Shown piece by piece: positions 49,061 to 58,981 of a DNA stretch of 64,000 bases. Under the pieces are notes generated by a model. That model saw only the letters and a program-made list of their open reading frames with translations, was not told the DNA's origin and made no database searches. The position numbers and the translations under genes were made by a program. Source of the DNA: Treponema sp. (GTDB taxonomy: Bacteria > Spirochaetota > Spirochaetia > Treponematales > Treponemataceae); contig JAEESN010000002.1 of the NCBI GenBank assembly GCA_016286365.1, positions 1 through 64,000 on the forward strand, read 5' to 3'. How positions within the stretch are numbered: the stretch's first letter is position 1; each line of letters opens with the position of its first letter.

Positions 49061-49947
49061 TGAATCTTTTTTATTTTGGTTCTGCCTTAAACTTTGCCGC
49101 CATCTACATGATTGCAGGAACGGGAGGCGCTTTTTCCATAAAATCCGGAAACTTAAACTTTGGTGGAGAAGGACAAATCTATCTTGGGGGTTTTATAACA
49201 GGAATCATCCTTGCGGGAGCTAAAAATCTTCATCCATTAATTGCACTTCCCCTGGCCCTCATCCTGGCATTTTTATCTTCTGGGGCACTCGCTCTCATTT
49301 CGGGCTTTTTAAAACAGTACAAAAATGCAGACTTTCTATTCACATCGTTTCTGGCATCGAGTGCAGTCTGCCCGATAATAAGCGGATTAATTCAGGGACC
49401 TTTCCGAAGCAAAACCGATAACCTTCTGGCAACTCAATTCATAGAAGAAAAGTTCAGATTCGGGAGCATCCTAAAACCTTCCACACTGAACGCATCTTTT
49501 TTTATAGCGATTCTTCTGTGCGTTTTATTCTGGTATTTAATCAATAAAACTTCTTACGGAAAAAAACTCACTATTTACGGAGTCTCACCAGAATTTTCGC
49601 GCTTTGCAGGATACAATAATTCAAACTTTGTTTTTACAAGCGCCTTTGTCTCTGGCGGGATGCACGGTCTTGCAGGATTTTTTGCAGTAACCGGAACCTA
49701 TTTTACCTGCCACGAAAACTTTTACGCCGGCATGGGATGGACCGCTTTTTCTGCAGCACTCCTTTCACGGGCAAACCCTCTTTTTATGATTCCGTCTGCA
49801 ATTTTCTTAGGCTTTGTTACAACCTACGCAAACCGATACGCATTTTTAAATAACATCAACTTTGATATTTCAAGTCTGATTCAGGCAGTCATACTTTTGA
49901 TAATATCTTTTACACTTTTTAAAAAGGAGAAGTCTTATGCTGATTGA
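49060..49947 (+). CDS. ABC transporter permease (BMP/nucleoside type)
   Basis: multi-TM; GGAFSIKSGNLNFGGEGQIYLGGFITGII. Confidence 0.88.
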   Translation: MNLFYFGSALNFAAIYMIAGTGGAFSIKSGNLNFGGEGQIYLGGFITGIILAGAKNLHPLIALPLALILAFLSSGALALISGFLKQYKNADFLFTSFLASSAVCPIISGLIQGPFRSKTDNLLATQFIEEKFRFGSILKPSTLNASFFIAILLCVLFWYLINKTSYGKKLTIYGVSPEFSRFAGYNNSNFVFTSAFVSGGMHGLAGFFAVTGTYFTCHENFYAGMGWTAFSAALLSRANPLFMIPSAIFLGFVTTYANRYAFLNNINFDISSLIQAVILLIISFTLFKKEKSYAD

Positions 49948-50833
49948 TATCCTTTCTTTTTCGTGCCCCCTTCTCCTCTGCTCGTTCGCAGCCCTTTTTA
50001 CAGAATACGCCGGTTCCCTTGCCCTCTTTTTAGAAGGACTTGCTACTTTTTCGGCTTTTGTTTTTTATTCGTTTTTTGCAGCATTTAATCAGACAGGGGG
50101 GACAACCCTCGATGCAACAATGGATCAATTTACAACGGGGACACCCCTCAGTGCTTCCATCCCAGCCGCCCTCCTCACAATCCTTTTAATCACGCTGATC
50201 ATCTTTGCCTTTTCGTATTTAATAGAAAGATTCCGTGCGCACAAATTTATAGCGGGGACAGCCCTCAATTTATTCTTTACATCGATGACATCTTTCCTCT
50301 CTGTAATGATTTTCAAAACCCGCGGAGTACTCACAAATCCTTCATACAGATTCGACGTAAACACCACAAAAATCCTTACAATCATCATCACAGGATTAAT
50401 CGTTGTACTTTCTGTTTTATTTTTATCTAAGACAAGAATCGGACTATATTTAAGAATTACGGGAACAGACAGCGACGTACTCACAGCCAAAGGAGTAAAC
50501 CCCAAAGTAGAAAGAATTTTATCGTGGACACTGGCAGGAACTTTCTGCAGCCTGGCGGGAATATTTTTAACATTAAGGATTTCATCTTTTGTACCGGGTA
50601 TTTCGAGCGGGCGCGGCTGGATGGCACTGGCAGCAATTTTCTTGGGAAGAAAAAAGCCACTTATAATGCTCACAGCCGTTGTAATCTTTTGTGCAGCAGA
50701 TTATTTTGGCGTACACATCCAAAACATTTTCCCGAACATCCCGTCATCCATCCTTCTTTCGCTCCCATACGTTGTAGCATTATTATTGACGATGATGGGA
50801 AAGAGGGAGAAGTCTCTCCCTCAGCTCATCTAA
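49937..50833 (+). CDS. ABC transporter permease (BMP/nucleoside type)
   Basis: multi-TM; IGLYLRITGTDSDVLTAKGVNPKVERILSWTLAGTFCSLAGIFL. Confidence 0.88.
   Translation: MLIDILSFSCPLLLCSFAALFTEYAGSLALFLEGLATFSAFVFYSFFAAFNQTGGTTLDATMDQFTTGTPLSASIPAALLTILLITLIIFAFSYLIERFRAHKFIAGTALNLFFTSMTSFLSVMIFKTRGVLTNPSYRFDVNTTKILTIIITGLIVVLSVLFLSKTRIGLYLRITGTDSDVLTAKGVNPKVERILSWTLAGTFCSLAGIFLTLRISSFVPGISSGRGWMALAAIFLGRKKPLIMLTAVVIFCAADYFGVHIQNIFPNIPSSILLSLPYVVALLLTMMGKREKSLPQLI
50096..50155. repeat. two GGGGACAACCCTC-type repeat units in-frame in a permease CDS
   Basis: ggggggacaaccctcgatgcaacaatggatcaatttacaacggggacacccctcagtgc; matches the intergenic array at 56.2 kb. Confidence 0.85.
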
Positions 50834-50879
50834 AGAATCGCTTACCCTCTCTAACGGGGGCACCCCGTAGCGCCCCGAT
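50803..50879 (+). repeat. mosaic palindromic repeat, copy 6, spanning the permease C-terminus to the lysS stop
   Basis: gagggagaagtctctccctcagctcatctaaagaatcgcttaccctctctaacgggggcaccccgtagcgccccgatt. Confidence 0.7.
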
Positions 50880-52510
50880 TAATATACGCTTAAAATCTTA
50901 CCAAGTTCATCCTTACCGATGATTCTCATAAAGCTTCCAAGACGTGGGCCCTGGTCTTTATTGATGAGAGCGTTGTACATGGCTGTAAACAATGCCTTTG
51001 CATCAAGTCCCATTTCGGTAGCGATGTCGTACATAGCCTGCTGGCATTCTTTATCCTGAGTAAAGCTTTCCATTTTTGGAAGAACTTCGTCGCGTACACG
51101 CTTAACTGCAGTAAGAAGGTCACCGGAAAGCTCAGCCTTGCTTCCGTCTGTGCGGAGTGCAAAACAAAACTCAGGTGCGCAGTCAGGGGCTGAATGCTGA
51201 ATCCAGAACCATGCACATTCAATTCTGCGTCGGAGGCGTTCTTCCTGTTCAGTTTTAACATCACCAAGCGAAGCAATTACCTTATCTACATCGCCTGAAT
51301 AAATCTGGAGTAAAGTTGTGAGCATACGGAATGTAATCTGGTATGGCATAGTTTCAGGAATTTTTCCATCGATCTGAGAAAGCATATAAATGCGTTTTTC
51401 TTTATTAAAGTGATCATCAGATTTAGCCTTGTCGATTCCGTAAACAATTCGTTCAGTCTTGTCGTAGTCTTCGTAAACTTTAAGAACATCCATATCAAAA
51501 CTGATGGCAAATTCTGTATTAGGGCGAGTTCCTGCAAAAAGATAGCGGAGAACTTCTGCCTGGTAAACATCGAGCGCATCCGGGAGAGCAATTACCTTTC
51601 CTTTAGAAGAAGACATCTTTCCGGGAACGCCTTTAAGGTTTACAAAGTCATAGCGCATTGTAACAGGAGCATCCCATCCGTAAATACGTTTAGAAACAAG
51701 CTTTGCAGTATCGTATGAACCACCAGGACTGATGTGATCTTTTCCACCCGGTTCAAATACTACTTTTTCTTCGTTCCATCTCATTGGCCAGTCAACACGC
51801 CAGCCGAGTTTTGCTCCCTTAAAAGTACGGATATCTGCAGTTTCTGAATGACCGCATTCGCACTTATAAGTGATTCCATATTCACCATCGTAATCAGTGA
51901 TTTCTGTAGTATCTTTGTTACACTTTCCGCAGAAAATAGAAACAGGCCAGTAAACATCTTCTGGCTTCATCTTGTGAGCGTCATCACGGTATTCGTTTAA
52001 ACATTCCTTGATAACATCACGATTCTGCATAGCCTTTTTCATACCTTCTGCATAACGGTTTGCACGATAGCGGCTTGCCTGATATAAAAATTCCGGAGCA
52101 ATACCAACGCGTGGAAGCTGAGTTTCGATATCAACTTCGTGGTGGCGCGCATAGTTTTCGTTACGACCAGTTGTGTCCGGTACTTCTGTAATTGGATAGC
52201 GGAGATATTTTTCGAGTACTTCAGGGTCAGGCATGTTAGCTGGAACCTTACGGAAAACATCATAATCATCCCAGGAATAAATAAAGCGTACTTTCTTACC
52301 GCGGTCGCGCAATGCACGCACAACTAAATCTACAGTGATGATTTCGCGGAAGTTTCCAAGGTGAACTGTTCCCGAAGGAGTAATTCCCGATGCACATGTA
52401 TATGAATCTAAATCGCCTTTTTCGCGTATAATCTGACTTGCCATCTGATCCGCCCAGTGACAAAGAAGCGGATCTCTCTTTTCGTTATTGTTCTGATTTT
52501 CGTTACTCAT
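50879..52510 (-). CDS. lysS: class I lysyl-tRNA synthetase
   Basis: CASGITPSGTVHLGNFREIITVDLV; KMSSSKGKVI (KMSKS); class I LysRS length. Confidence 0.95.
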   Translation of the reverse strand: MSNENQNNNEKRDPLLCHWADQMASQIIREKGDLDSYTCASGITPSGTVHLGNFREIITVDLVVRALRDRGKKVRFIYSWDDYDVFRKVPANMPDPEVLEKYLRYPITEVPDTTGRNENYARHHEVDIETQLPRVGIAPEFLYQASRYRANRYAEGMKKAMQNRDVIKECLNEYRDDAHKMKPEDVYWPVSIFCGKCNKDTTEITDYDGEYGITYKCECGHSETADIRTFKGAKLGWRVDWPMRWNEEKVVFEPGGKDHISPGGSYDTAKLVSKRIYGWDAPVTMRYDFVNLKGVPGKMSSSKGKVIALPDALDVYQAEVLRYLFAGTRPNTEFAISFDMDVLKVYEDYDKTERIVYGIDKAKSDDHFNKEKRIYMLSQIDGKIPETMPYQITFRMLTTLLQIYSGDVDKVIASLGDVKTEQEERLRRRIECAWFWIQHSAPDCAPEFCFALRTDGSKAELSGDLLTAVKRVRDEVLPKMESFTQDKECQQAMYDIATEMGLDAKALFTAMYNALINKDQGPRLGSFMRIIGKDELGKILSVY

Positions 52511-52602
52511 AGGAAAAGATTATACTAAAATTGACGAGAAGTGAAAAGAGAGAGCAAAATTAAAAGAACTGTATCTGCGGACGTTTTAAGTATAAATAAA
52601 AA

Positions 52603-52630
52603 ATCCCTGCAACCGGGTGGCTGCAGGGAG
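52603..52630 (-). terminator. rho-independent terminator
   Basis: minus strand CCCTGCAgccacccggtTGCAGGGattttttattt. Confidence 0.8.
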
Positions 52631-52649
52631 AAAAATATTCTATTCAAAT

Positions 52650-53378
52650 TTATTTAATCCTGTATGTAACGACTACTTCGCGGTTAGAAGAAAGAATACC
52701 TGGGGCTACTACAAAGCCTGATGTGCTGTTCAAAGATTTATTCTGGGAAACGGCAGCATAATCACTTTCGTAAGCATAAGCAGAATAACTATAAGCAGTG
52801 TCGACATCGGAAATGTATAATACTTCACAGATTTTTACGCCCATGCGTTCAGCCATTTTTTCGGCAGAAATTTTTGCATCGTCCAAAGCTAAAAGATTTG
52901 CTTCTGCATCAAATTCGTTCTGCTTAGAATGAGAATATTTAAAACTTCCAATTGAATATACCTGAAGCTCAAAGATTTTACCTGTAAACTCTTCGAGTTT
53001 TGAAATGTCCTTTAGTTTTATTTTAGTACTCTGTTCTGATCTGAAACCTTTAAAAACACGATTATTTCCGTTCCACTCATATTCCCTGCCTGTCTCGGAA
53101 TAACTTGTTTTTACATCCTCGTCGGGAATTGAATATTCAGCACAGAGCTTTAATAAGTTCTGAGTTTTTTCCTTTGTTGTTGCTAAAGCAGATTTTAAAA
53201 CCGGTTCAATTTCTTTGATTGTTACAGTAAAAGAAACCGTATCGGGAACATATGTAACTTCTCCGTTTCCAATTACCTTGATTGTCCTTGCTCCTGGTTT
53301 TGCACAAGAAACACCCATAATCAAAAATGAAAGGCCAAAAGCCATAGTTAAGATTTTTTTAGCTGATAATTTAATCAT
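52650..53378 (-). CDS. SIMPL domain-containing lipoprotein
   Basis: lipobox IMGVSCAKPG; IKVIGNGEVTYVPDTVSFTVTI... domain pattern. Confidence 0.8.
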   Translation of the reverse strand: MIKLSAKKILTMAFGLSFLIMGVSCAKPGARTIKVIGNGEVTYVPDTVSFTVTIKEIEPVLKSALATTKEKTQNLLKLCAEYSIPDEDVKTSYSETGREYEWNGNNRVFKGFRSEQSTKIKLKDISKLEEFTGKIFELQVYSIGSFKYSHSKQNEFDAEANLLALDDAKISAEKMAERMGVKICEVLYISDVDTAYSYSAYAYESDYAAVSQNKSLNSTSGFVVAPGILSSNREVVVTYRIK

Positions 53379-53398
53379 ATATCACCCCTTAAAAATTT

Positions 53399-54397
53399 TT
53401 AGTCCACCGGATAGCAGTCGTGTCCTGCGCTTCTTAATCTGTCTGCAAGATTGCCGCTTCCGTCGTCGTTTACAAGAACAATATAATATGTTGTTCCGCT
53501 TACACGGGTCTCTGTTGTAATATAAGGTTTAAATCCCTCTTTTTTAAGCTGCTCTATAAGACCTTTTGCATTAGCTTCTGTTTTAAAAAGCCCGAGCTGC
53601 CATTTAGTTACTTTATCGCTTGAAGAAGTTTCAGTTTCTTTTGATTCAGCCTCTGCTTCCTTGTATGAATCGGAGAAGGTACCGGTTCCCTGCTCTGCAA
53701 CACCACTTTTTGGAACAAAGAACCAGAAAGGAACAGGAAGAAGCTGAACATCCCCATTTACAATTGCAGCCTCTGTTGAACCGGCAAAATCCTTTGTAAT
53801 CTGTTTTGAATACTGACTATCTCCTGTTACATACCACAAAGTTAAAAGGATAACCGGGTGAAGAGCCTTCATCGAACTGACCTTAAGATAAGCTTTTAAA
53901 AGTTCAAGCGGTTCCTGTAAATCTTCCTTTTTTTCTACCTTGCAAAGGGCACTCCACTGAGTATAAAGCTTAATATAATTCTGAATGTTCTGATCTTTAG
54001 AATTACGAACGCTGGAATTCAAAAACGAATCTGCCACAGCATAATCGCCGGTACAAAGGGCACAACGCACTGCATCCAAAACAAGCTGTTCATTTGTCTT
54101 TTTAGACATTCCTTCTGCAGCTCCCGCAGAAATTGCTGCCGCCTGTGAATAAGATTTCTGTGCATCTTCGTAAAGATTTATCTCTTCCTGAATCGATGCA
54201 AGGAAAATATAAAGAGCGCGCTTTTCGGCCGGAGCAGTAGTCTTTTTAATCTGTTCTTTGATATAAGAAATTGACTTATCTGTGTTTTCTTTTTTGAGAG
54301 CCTCCTGAACAACAGTCTTTGCCTTTACTTCGGCACCGAAAGCTGCAAGAGGTATAAATGATAATATTAATAATATAGAAAAAATTCGTTTACTCAT
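53399..54397 (-). CDS. SPOR domain-containing exported protein
   Basis: C-term VTKWQLGLFKTEANAKGLIEQLKKEGFKPYITTETRVSGTTYYIVLVNDDGSGNLADRLRSAG. Confidence 0.75.
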   Translation of the reverse strand: MSKRIFSILLILSFIPLAAFGAEVKAKTVVQEALKKENTDKSISYIKEQIKKTTAPAEKRALYIFLASIQEEINLYEDAQKSYSQAAAISAGAAEGMSKKTNEQLVLDAVRCALCTGDYAVADSFLNSSVRNSKDQNIQNYIKLYTQWSALCKVEKKEDLQEPLELLKAYLKVSSMKALHPVILLTLWYVTGDSQYSKQITKDFAGSTEAAIVNGDVQLLPVPFWFFVPKSGVAEQGTGTFSDSYKEAEAESKETETSSSDKVTKWQLGLFKTEANAKGLIEQLKKEGFKPYITTETRVSGTTYYIVLVNDDGSGNLADRLRSAGHDCYPVD

Positions 54398-54725
54398 TGC
54401 TTAATTTATCGGAATTATCTTTGTTTTTATTTAATTCTGATGATTTTGCAAGAGTGCGTTTTAAAAGTGATTTTTTCTTTGTATCTGATTTTTTATCGTC
54501 GAGCTTTTCTTCGGTTTTTACCTTGTTCTTTAAAACCTTACTCAAAGAAATGAGGATGAGTGAAAAAACGATTCCTGCGGCAAAAGCAATAAAAACTAAA
54601 ATTGCAACCGGTAAATCGGTGTAGGTTTTAAAAAACCAGAATGTACACAGGTTCGAAAGATTCTTTCCAATAAAGAAAGCCAGAAAAACAATTACAAATA
54701 AAAATATAACCAGTGTCGCTATCAT
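54390..54725 (-). CDS. LapA-like small membrane protein
   Basis: two TM segments FLFVIVFLAFFIGKN...VAILVFIAFAAGIVFSLILI then charged tail. Confidence 0.55.
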   Translation of the reverse strand: MIATLVIFLFVIVFLAFFIGKNLSNLCTFWFFKTYTDLPVAILVFIAFAAGIVFSLILISLSKVLKNKVKTEEKLDDKKSDTKKKSLLKRTLAKSSELNKNKDNSDKLSNE

Positions 54726-54788
54726 CGTTTACTCCATAAGAAGGCCTTTATAGGTATGAGTCGCACACTAAAAGTGTGCTTATCGAGT

Positions 54789-56162
54789 TTATTGCATAAA
54801 CTCGCCATGATAAGTGTGTCCACTCAATGAAACTATTTTAACACTAACAAAGGTTCCTATCAACTTTGAAGGGGCTTTAAATGCAACTTTTTCATGCTGC
54901 TCGGTCTGACCAAGAACTTCTTCGGGATTATCACGGCTGATTGATTCAACAATCACTTTTACAGTTTTACCAACACGCTCTGTCATACGCTCTTTTGTAT
55001 GTTCAAGCTGTAAATCTATAACACGCTGAAGTCTTTCCTTTCTGATTTCTTCGGGAATCTGTTCAAGCTTTGCAGCAGGAGTTCCTTCCCTAGGATTATA
55101 ATAATACATCATTGCAGATTCGTATTTAATCTTACGCATCAAATCAAGGGTGAGTTCAACATCCTCTTCTGTTTCGCCGGGGAATCCCATCATTATATCT
55201 GTGGTTAAAGAAACATCAGGGATTTTATCTTTGATTTTCTGAACAAGTTCCAGATACTGCTCGCGGGTATAACGGCGGTTCATTGCTTTTAATACAGAAG
55301 AAGAACCATGCTGAACAGGAAGATGAATGTGATTACAGATTACCTCTTCTTTTGCAATTACGTCGATTACAGAATCAGTAAAATCCTTTGGATGCGAAGA
55401 CATAAAGCGCACCCACTGAATGCTTGATTTAGTTTCCCTAAGATGATCAGCAATCAGCTGTAAGAGAGAAGCAAAATCAGTGTCGCCATCGTGATAAGAG
55501 TTTACGTTCTGCCCGATTAAAGTGATTTCGCGTACACGAAGGCGATTCAAAGCATCAAGCTCTTTTAAGATTTCCGAAACAGGACGACTTATTTCCCTGC
55601 CCCGCACATAAGGAACAATACAGTAAGTACAGAAGTTGTTGCAGCCGTGCATGATTGGAACAAAAGTAGAAAAAGCTTCCGGCTCTGCAGAAACAGACGC
55701 AAAGTGGTAAGGCTCATCATCACGAACTTCAAACGATGATTTTTTTTCTTCTATATTTTCTATAATTTCGCCAAAGTGATGCTTTCCGAAAGTTCCGATA
55801 ACATAATCAACAAAAGGATACTGCTTTTTAAACTCATCAATCATCCTTTCTGCAAGACAACCTGTAACAATTACAGTGAGCGGGCGCGGACCATCCTTTA
55901 CATATTCAACAGCCTCTTCCAAAAGCTTTGTTTTAGCCCCGGCTTTTTTCTCCCTTACAGCCTTAAGACCGCTTATCCAGCCAAGACGCCCTTCTATACG
56001 CTCGTCCGCCGACTTTCTGATGGTACACGTATTCACTACCATTAAATCGGCCGTCTGTGGAGAATCAGCTTTTGTCCATCCGCGTGCTAAAAGAATCTGC
56101 TCCATCGAAGCTGATTCCGCAATGTTCATCTCGCATCCATATGTTTCGAAAAAATAAGTCAT
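54789..56162 (-). CDS. miaB: tRNA-2-methylthio-N6-dimethylallyladenosine synthase
   Basis: YFFETYGCEMNIAESASM; MHGCNNFCTYCIVPYVRGREISRP; start at MTYFFETYG, longer ORF runs into repeats. Confidence 0.95.
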   Translation of the reverse strand: MTYFFETYGCEMNIAESASMEQILLARGWTKADSPQTADLMVVNTCTIRKSADERIEGRLGWISGLKAVREKKAGAKTKLLEEAVEYVKDGPRPLTVIVTGCLAERMIDEFKKQYPFVDYVIGTFGKHHFGEIIENIEEKKSSFEVRDDEPYHFASVSAEPEAFSTFVPIMHGCNNFCTYCIVPYVRGREISRPVSEILKELDALNRLRVREITLIGQNVNSYHDGDTDFASLLQLIADHLRETKSSIQWVRFMSSHPKDFTDSVIDVIAKEEVICNHIHLPVQHGSSSVLKAMNRRYTREQYLELVQKIKDKIPDVSLTTDIMMGFPGETEEDVELTLDLMRKIKYESAMMYYYNPREGTPAAKLEQIPEEIRKERLQRVIDLQLEHTKERMTERVGKTVKVIVESISRDNPEEVLGQTEQHEKVAFKAPSKLIGTFVSVKIVSLSGHTYHGEFMQ

Positions 56163-56195
56163 GGGGTAAGTATAATGGAATAAAGGACGGTGGGA

Positions 56196-56322
56196 CAAGG
56201 GGGACAACCCTCTGTGCAACAATGTAATTTACAAGGGGGACAACCCTCGGTGCAAAATCAATTTCGGCAGGGGGAACAACCCTCTGTGCAACAATGATTT
56301 TACAAGGGGGACAACCCTCGAA
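56196..56322. repeat. tandem repeat, four units of about 36 bp (GGGGGACAACCCTCNGTGCAACAATGTAATTTACAA)
   Basis: unit anchors at 56201, 56237, 56273, 56308. Confidence 0.88.
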
Positions 56323-56363
56323 GAAAACTCCAAAATCCTATATAATATCCCCCGGAGTCGCAA

Positions 56364-57023
56364 ATGTCTTTTACATTCAAACAATTCATCGTGCCAAATT
56401 TCAAAAAACGCCTGTGCTTCATGCTTCCGGCAATCGTTCTGATGGGATTTTTTGTTTCTATCCTGGTGGAAATAGGCTGGGGAACAGATCCTGCAAACTT
56501 TATGAACCTTAATATCGCAAAGCTTTTGGGCTGGCAGCTTGGAAATACCGCAGTTTTAGTTTACGGCCTTATGCTCATCTTTACGTTTATCTTCGGCCCC
56601 CAGCTTATAGGATTCGGCTCCCTTGCAAACATGATTTTAATAGGCTACATAGTTGATTTTTGCCGCTGGCTCTGGGAAAAGACCGGATTTTCTGCATTCA
56701 TACAAAATGCCTCTCTTCCAATCCTGATTACGCTTTTTACAGTGGCACTCATACTCTTTGTGATTGCCGCTTCTATTTATATGAACGCTCAAATGGGAGT
56801 AGCCCCTTACGATGCAATGCCACAGATAATTAGCGGCTGGCTTCCAAAGATTCCGTTTTTTGTAGTAAGGATGCTTTTTGATTTTTCTGCAATTTTAATC
56901 GGAGTTCTGACAGGAAAGCTTTCGGGAGGAATTGAAGGCTCCCTTATCGGTTCAGTAGCAATGACCTTACTTTTAGGGCCGGTCATCACGCTCGTGGGAA
57001 AACCGCTTAAAAAGATTTTATAA
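56364..57023 (+). CDS. YczE/YyaS/YitT-like membrane protein
   Basis: five TM; VEIGWGTDPANFMNLNIAKLLGW; AQMGVAPYDAMPQII. Confidence 0.7.
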   Translation: MSFTFKQFIVPNFKKRLCFMLPAIVLMGFFVSILVEIGWGTDPANFMNLNIAKLLGWQLGNTAVLVYGLMLIFTFIFGPQLIGFGSLANMILIGYIVDFCRWLWEKTGFSAFIQNASLPILITLFTVALILFVIAASIYMNAQMGVAPYDAMPQIISGWLPKIPFFVVRMLFDFSAILIGVLTGKLSGGIEGSLIGSVAMTLLLGPVITLVGKPLKKIL

Positions 57024-57108
57024 AAGCTGCCCGGCCCCCATGCATACCCGTACCCCATGCATATACGCACAAGCCCGGACAAAAAGACAAACCCGGGGGT
57101 AGAATGAT

Positions 57109-58263
57109 TTACCAGATTCTGTATCTTCCGCTCAAGGCCAAAAGTGCAAAAAGATAAAGACAGTTATCGTAGTAGCGTCTTACACCCTTTCTTGGTGGCT
57201 CATTCCAAAGCCATTCAACCCATTTACGCGCAGTTTCAAAATCACTGCCCTTTTTATCTGAATAAGGAACAGTTAATGCACCCTGCGCTATGGTAGAAAG
57301 AAGCCCAAGCGGATGAAGGACTGGTCGGTCAGTAGGAGTTCCATCAGTTGTATATTCACAGCGGACAGCTTCTAAATCAGTTTTAAAGAAATTCATCATT
57401 TTTAAAGGCACACTAAACTGCCCCTTATCTTCTCCGCCCCACAAAGCATCAAGACCGATATTTGCCGCAGTTCTGTAGGCATCGCTAAAGAAATTTCCAA
57501 AGTAGCCCCACGGAAGTTTTTCTGATAAAGGAGTTCCGTCAAAATTTGCATATTCAGCGCATAAGCCTGTTTCTTTGTGACATGCACTTACAAGATATTT
57601 TCTGCTTGCATCTGCCGCTTTTTTCCAGAAAGGCCTGTCCTCTTCGTAAGCCCATAAAGCAAATAAATCGTAAAAATGTGGAAGATGATAAGAAGGATCT
57701 GTAAAAGGACTTCCCGGCACAAATAAAATCTGGGCATTGTCTTTATTCCACATTGCCTTACCGCTTCGTCCGTTTTCGCCCTTATGAAGACAGGCTTTTA
57801 AAATCTCCTGAGCTTCGTGACTGTAATTAAAGATTCCTTCTCCATTACCCCATCTGTGCGAAGCAAAAAAGAGTGCCATTGCAAAAAACTCTTCGCCGTC
57901 CGGAGCCGGACCATAAGCATTTTTAGTTCCGTCTGTTTTACAAGACCAGGCAAAATATCCTTCGTTTTCGCCATCAGCCATGAACATATAAGTTTTTGCC
58001 CATTTCCAGATGCGGTCAAATTCATTTTTTTTATCAAGCTGAACACACATCATCATGCCGTAAGACATTCCTTCCGTGCGCGCATCATTGTTTCCGGTAT
58101 CTACAAGATATCCAAGATCACTTCCTTCTTCGCGGTAAATCCTTTCTTCATCATCATAAAAAAAGGCCTCTACACATTCAGAAAGCTTTGCATTTATTTC
58201 TTCTTCGGTTTTCCCGATTTCCTTAAAAATATTTCTGTATTCTTTTTTCTTAAAATCTTCCAT
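57109..58263 (-). CDS. glycoside hydrolase family 8 (reducing-end xylose-releasing exo-oligoxylanase-like)
   Basis: VDTGNNDARTEGMSYGMMMCVQLDKK...DGEEFFAMALFFASHRWGNGEGIFNYSHEAQEIL; start at MEDFKKKEYRN with GGGAG RBS. Confidence 0.9.
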   Translation of the reverse strand: MEDFKKKEYRNIFKEIGKTEEEINAKLSECVEAFFYDDEERIYREEGSDLGYLVDTGNNDARTEGMSYGMMMCVQLDKKNEFDRIWKWAKTYMFMADGENEGYFAWSCKTDGTKNAYGPAPDGEEFFAMALFFASHRWGNGEGIFNYSHEAQEILKACLHKGENGRSGKAMWNKDNAQILFVPGSPFTDPSYHLPHFYDLFALWAYEEDRPFWKKAADASRKYLVSACHKETGLCAEYANFDGTPLSEKLPWGYFGNFFSDAYRTAANIGLDALWGGEDKGQFSVPLKMMNFFKTDLEAVRCEYTTDGTPTDRPVLHPLGLLSTIAQGALTVPYSDKKGSDFETARKWVEWLWNEPPRKGVRRYYDNCLYLFALLALSGRYRIW

Positions 58264-58327
58264 ATTAAATCTCCCAAAAATCATTTTTCCTATAAACAAT
58301 TTTATAATTTTTTTAAACTCAAGTTGA

Positions 58328-58960
58328 TCAGATTTCTATATACCTTCTGATTCTGTATTCTGCTCCAATCTTCTGGCATAACTTGCGGCATTCTTCTTCA
58401 TCTTCTTTTGTGATTGTAGTGCTCACAGTTGTCATAATGACACGCGGAAGGTTTTTACAAGCCTCCGATGCAAATTTTATTAAAGCCGGATAAGCTTTTT
58501 CTTTAAAAGACGGACGCACAGTTTTTTCGTACAAGACAGGGTCCGAAGTATTAAGGCTGATCGAAACTACATCAATTTTTCCTTTTAAAAGAGGCACAAC
58601 CGGTTTATTATTGATTAAATCTGCAAGCCCGTTTGTGTTGATTCTTACAGGAAGATTAAAATTCTTTTTAAGATAATCACTCACTTCCAGAAGGACATCG
58701 AGCGCCTGTGTAGGTTCCCCGTATCCGCAGAAAACAAATTCCTTATAATTTTTAAACTCCGGTTTTTGTGATTCAAGATTAATAGCCTCTATAACTTCTG
58801 CTGCAGTCGGTTCACGTTCAAGCCAGAGAGTATCGACATTTTCAAACTCATTATTTTTCCCCTGACGGATGCAGAAAGTACAGGAACACGGGCAGCGGTT
58901 TGTAAGATTGATATAGAGTCCTTCGTATTCAGGATAAATAATCGTCATACCTTTTTTCAT
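58328..58960 (-). CDS. TatD-linked radical SAM protein
   Basis: GLYINLTNRCPCSCTFCIRQ (CxxxCxxC variant); VFCGYGEPTQALDVLLEV. Confidence 0.85.
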   Translation of the reverse strand: MKKGMTIIYPEYEGLYINLTNRCPCSCTFCIRQGKNNEFENVDTLWLEREPTAAEVIEAINLESQKPEFKNYKEFVFCGYGEPTQALDVLLEVSDYLKKNFNLPVRINTNGLADLINNKPVVPLLKGKIDVVSISLNTSDPVLYEKTVRPSFKEKAYPALIKFASEACKNLPRVIMTTVSTTITKEDEEECRKLCQKIGAEYRIRRYIEI

Positions 58961-58981
58961 TTTGTTTTCCTTTTACACTGA

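Noticed and set aside
50251-50270. ggggacagccctc as a further GGGACAACCCTC repeat
   Set aside because: Encodes the usual permease motif IAGTALN; similarity to the repeat is probably coincidental.
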